A stretch of 7,105 nt of DNA from Spartobacteria bacterium (GTDB taxonomy: Bacteria; Verrucomicrobiota; Verrucomicrobiia; Chthoniobacterales; UBA10450), in assembly GCA_003445855.1 (NCBI GenBank), contig DMCG01000245.1, forward strand, positions 1-7,105. The letters are read 5' to 3'. The number at the start of each line of letters is the position of its first letter. Positions within the stretch are counted from its first letter, which is position 1. Position numbers and translations under genes: made by a program. The notes below the pieces were generated by a model that was not told where the DNA came from, did no database searches, and saw only the letters and a list, made by a program, of their open reading frames with translations. Below are positions 4,881 through 7,105 of this stretch, piece by piece.

Positions 4881-6278
4881 TTACAGCATCGTCCCGCGCA
4901 TAATGAGCAAAGCGATGCTGAAGTAAATGATCAAACCGGTAACATCGACAAGTGTGGCCACGAACGGCGCGGAAGACGCCGCCGGGTCCGCGCCCACGCG
5001 GCGTAGAAGAAACGGTAGCATCGAGCCGGAAAGCGTTCCCCACAGCACCACGCCGACGAGTGCAATGCCTACGGTCAACGCGACCAGCGGCCAATCTTCT
5101 CCGTACGGTTGATGATGAAAATAGCGTTCGTCCACCACCGCCCAGAAACCGACGCGGATGGTGCCGATAACACCGAGGATCAAGCCTAACGCGAGTCCGG
5201 CCTGGATTTCGCGCCGCATGACGTGCCACCAATCGCGCAACGTCACTTCACCCAACGCCATCGCCCGAATCATCAGTGTGGATGCTTGCGAACCGGAATT
5301 GCCGCCGCTGGAAATGATCAACGGCAAAAACAGCGCGAGCACAAGCGCCTTGGCGAGTTCCTGCTGATAATTCGCCATCGCCGTCGCGGTCAGCATTTCG
5401 CCGAGAAACAAAATGATGAGCCAGCCCGCGCGTTTGCGCACCATCTGCCAAAGCGAAATGCGCATGTACGGCTCGTCCAACGCTTCCATGCCGCCGAACT
5501 TTTGGATGTCCTCGGTCGCCTCCTCTTCCGCGACGTCGAGCATGTCGTCGCTCGTCACGATGCCGACCAGCATGTCATTTGAATCGACCACCGGCAGCGC
5601 CGCGCGGTCGTATTTTCGGAAAACATTGAGCGCTTCCTCCTGCGAATCGTTCACCTTGAGGGCGGCGAACGTTTGATCTCGAATCTCGCTTACCTTGGCC
5701 GTCAGTGGTTTGAGCAGGAACTCGCGGATGCGTACGTCGTCGATCAGCTTGCCGCGATCGTCCACCACATAGATGAAGTTCAGGGTCTCAGTGTCTCGTC
5801 CGTGCTCGCGCACATAGTCGAGGACTTGTTGCACCGTCCAATCCTCAGGCACGGCGATGAAATCCGGTGTCATCAAACGGCCGACGCTGCCTTCGGGATA
5901 ACCGAGGAGCGCTTGCGCAACGCGGCGTTCCTCCGGCGTGAGCAATCGGATTAATTGGCGCGCGGCCGCGCTCGGCATTTCCTCGAGCAATGCCGTGCGA
6001 TCGTCCGGCGACATCTCGTTTAGAATCGCGACCACTTGTTCGTGCGCCATCGCGCGCAAGAGTTTTTGCTGCTCCTCGATCCCGATGTACTCAAAGACAT
6101 CCGCTGCCAGCGTCGCCGGCAGCACACGGAAAATGATGACCTGCTCGTCTTCCGGAAGATCGAGAATCACTTCGGCCACATCCGTCGGCGGCCAGTCGGA
6201 AAACAATTCGCGCAGCGCCGCGAAATTGCGCGCGTCGATCAAGCTCTTGATTTCCGGCTGTAAAATTCTTCCGACCAT
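4881..6278 (-). CDS. mgtE: MgtE magnesium transporter
   Basis: This 465-residue inner-membrane Mg2+ channel/transporter is full length for the family. Domains in order: the helical MgtE N domain (about 10-125, with repeats such as LPEDEQVIIFRVLPATLAADVFEYI and MSPDDRTALLEEMPS); a first CBS domain (about 135-195, GRLMTPDFIAVPEDWTVQQVL ... IYVVDDRGKL); a second CBS domain (about 200-255, ALPVVDSNDMLVGIVTSDDML); a plug-helix region; and five transmembrane segments from about 285. The pore signature is visible as SSGGNSGSQAS (323-333), and D445 in TLVDVTGLIIYFSIALLIM matches the conserved TM5 aspartate that recognises Mg2+. The N and CBS domains sense cytosolic Mg2+ and close the pore when it is plentiful. 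It leads a minus-strand operon with DUF47 and pit. ATG 6278-6276 gives the normal N-terminus; only a weak AAAG precedes it. The leader of about 118 bases is too short for a typical M-box. Confidence 0.94.
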   Translation of the reverse strand: MVGRILQPEIKSLIDARNFAALRELFSDWPPTDVAEVILDLPEDEQVIIFRVLPATLAADVFEYIGIEEQQKLLRAMAHEQVVAILNEMSPDDRTALLEEMPSAAARQLIRLLTPEERRVAQALLGYPEGSVGRLMTPDFIAVPEDWTVQQVLDYVREHGRDTETLNFIYVVDDRGKLIDDVRIREFLLKPLTAKVSEIRDQTFAALKVNDSQEEALNVFRKYDRAALPVVDSNDMLVGIVTSDDMLDVAEEEATEDIQKFGGMEALDEPYMRISLWQMVRKRAGWLIILFLGEMLTATAMANYQQELAKALVLALFLPLIISSGGNSGSQASTLMIRAMALGEVTLRDWWHVMRREIQAGLALGLILGVIGTIRVGFWAVVDERYFHHQPYGEDWPLVALTVGIALVGVVLWGTLSGSMLPFLLRRVGADPAASSAPFVATLVDVTGLIIYFSIALLIMRGTML

Positions 6279-6396
6279 AACTTTGTCGAAGTTAACGGCT
6301 CGCCGCGAGCGCCCGCGAAGTTTTTACCATTGGCCTTGGACAAGCGCAATCGATCAACACTTGGAATTTGCGCGAAAAGCAGTGAAGATAACTCCA
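6279..6396. promoter_or_regulatory. Divergent intergenic region, mgtE operon / fadJ-like gene
   Basis: These 118 bases should carry both promoters. Two short inverted repeats are visible: AACTT/AAGTT (6279-6283 and 6289-6293), directly before the mgtE start on its leader side, and GCTCG/CGAGC (6298-6302 and 6306-6310). No confident -35/-10 pair was found. Confidence 0.35.
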
Positions 6397-7105
6397 ATGC
6401 CTGCGACCTTAACCGGCTCGATGATTCAGCGCCAAATCGGCGACGACCACGTCTGCGTGCTCACGTTCGACCGCCCGGACTCGGGCGCGAACGTCTTTGA
6501 CGCTGCCACGTTGAACGAACTGAATGAACATGTCGATCTTGTCCAGAGCGATGCGTCATTGCGCGGATTGATAATTACTTCCGCGAAGAAATCGATCTTC
6601 ATCGCGGGCGCGGACCTGAAGACGCTTTTGAAGCAAGCGCAGACCGGTGAATTGCGCGATTTCATCGCCAGAGGGCAGCGCATTTTCAAGCGCATCGCCG
6701 CTCTGAAAATTCCGACCGTGGCCGCAATTCACGGCGCGTGCGCCGGCGGCGGCTACGAAATCACCCTCGCGTGCGATTATCGGGTCGCGTCGGATGATCC
6801 GGCGACGCGAATCGGTTTGCCGGAGACAACCCTTGGTCTCGTCCCGGCCTGGGGCGGTTGCACGCGCTTGCCCCGTTTGATCGGCCCGGAACGCGCGGCC
6901 GAAGTGATTTTGAAAGGCAAACTTTATTCCGCGCCGGAAGCATTGAAGCTTGGCTTGATCGATGAAATCTCGACGCGCGATCAACTTGTCGATCTTGCCC
7001 GGAAAAAATTGCGCGATGGAAAACGTAAGCCGTCGCCCGCGTCAAAGATCGACAAGGAACTTCTGGCGCCGCGCGAGAGCGGCAATGCAGCGCCGGCGCG
7101 CGCCC
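6397..7105 (+). CDS. Enoyl-CoA hydratase domain of a FadJ/FadB-like beta-oxidation protein (3' partial)
   Basis: The frame is open from ATG 6397 to the window end (236 codons), so the gene continues to the right. The visible part is a crotonase-fold enoyl-CoA hydratase domain that hydrates trans-2-enoyl-CoA in fatty acid beta-oxidation. The oxyanion-hole segments are FIAGADLKTL (68-77) and IHGACAGGGYEITLACDYRVA (111-131). The two catalytic glutamates are E121 (GGGYE) and E143 (GLPET). The spacing between them is 22 residues against 20 in FadB, because of a small DDPAT insertion. LVPAWGGCTRLPRLIGPERAAEVILKGKLYSAPEALKLGLIDEI (148-191) continues the FadB/FadJ-like pattern, and the frame going on past residue 220 favours a fused hydratase-dehydrogenase, although the dehydrogenase part is outside the window. 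GTG 6382 and ATG 6421 are alternative starts; a GAAG nine bases before 6397 gives modest support to the chosen one. Confidence 0.87.
   Translation, partial: MPATLTGSMIQRQIGDDHVCVLTFDRPDSGANVFDAATLNELNEHVDLVQSDASLRGLIITSAKKSIFIAGADLKTLLKQAQTGELRDFIARGQRIFKRIAALKIPTVAAIHGACAGGGYEITLACDYRVASDDPATRIGLPETTLGLVPAWGGCTRLPRLIGPERAAEVILKGKLYSAPEALKLGLIDEISTRDQLVDLARKKLRDGKRKPSPASKIDKELLAPRESGNAAPARA

Noticed and set aside
6279..6396. M-box (Mg2+) riboswitch before mgtE
   Set aside because: The available leader is at most about 118 bases, shared with a divergent promoter, and I could not find the M-box helices.

Overview
The window is a compact, GC-rich stretch of bacterial chromosome. The ribosomal protein L28 variant, a Gfo/Idh/MocA protein, and the general codon style (GCG/CGC/GGC/TTG-rich) suggest Verrucomicrobiota, perhaps a soil Chthoniobacterales relative. 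This is an impression from sequence style and gene content, not a computed placement.

Layout from left to right. (1) The 3' part of an unrecognised protein (+) with a probable winged helix and a charged tail runs in from outside the window. It overlaps by 4 bases the convergent rpmB gene (-, ribosomal protein L28). (2) After a 141-base divergent gap comes a Gfo/Idh/MocA-type protein (+, 1581-2621). It keeps the nucleotide-binding fold but has lost the usual EKP lysine and the D-x-G-x-H residues. (3) At 2683-3161 sits what looks like a single integron gene cassette. It carries one small ORF resembling the immunity protein Imm40 family and a well-formed attC site (3044-3167). No integrase gene is visible. 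(4) A minus-strand operon, mgtE (Mg2+ channel/transporter), a PhoU-like DUF47 protein and a PiT phosphate transporter, occupies 3162-6278. It is transcribed towards the cassette. (5) After a 118-base divergent gap, the start of a FadJ/FadB-like enoyl-CoA hydratase (+) runs off the right edge.

The main discovery candidate is the lone cassette. Its first seven-base core (GTTAGAT at the left junction) is the exact reverse complement of the R'' box of its own attC (ATCTAAC), as expected for a cassette that once circulated. The attC arms pair over 16 bp with two bulged bases. Recombination appears to have occurred exactly at the TAA stop codon of pit, leaving that gene intact but moving it about 480 bp away from a hairpin that probably served both convergent genes.

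Functionally, the mgtE-DUF47-pit operon links magnesium and phosphate import, which makes sense because PiT transporters move neutral metal-phosphate complexes. The cassette cargo looks like an orphan immunity gene against a polymorphic toxin. The remaining genes are housekeeping or metabolic.
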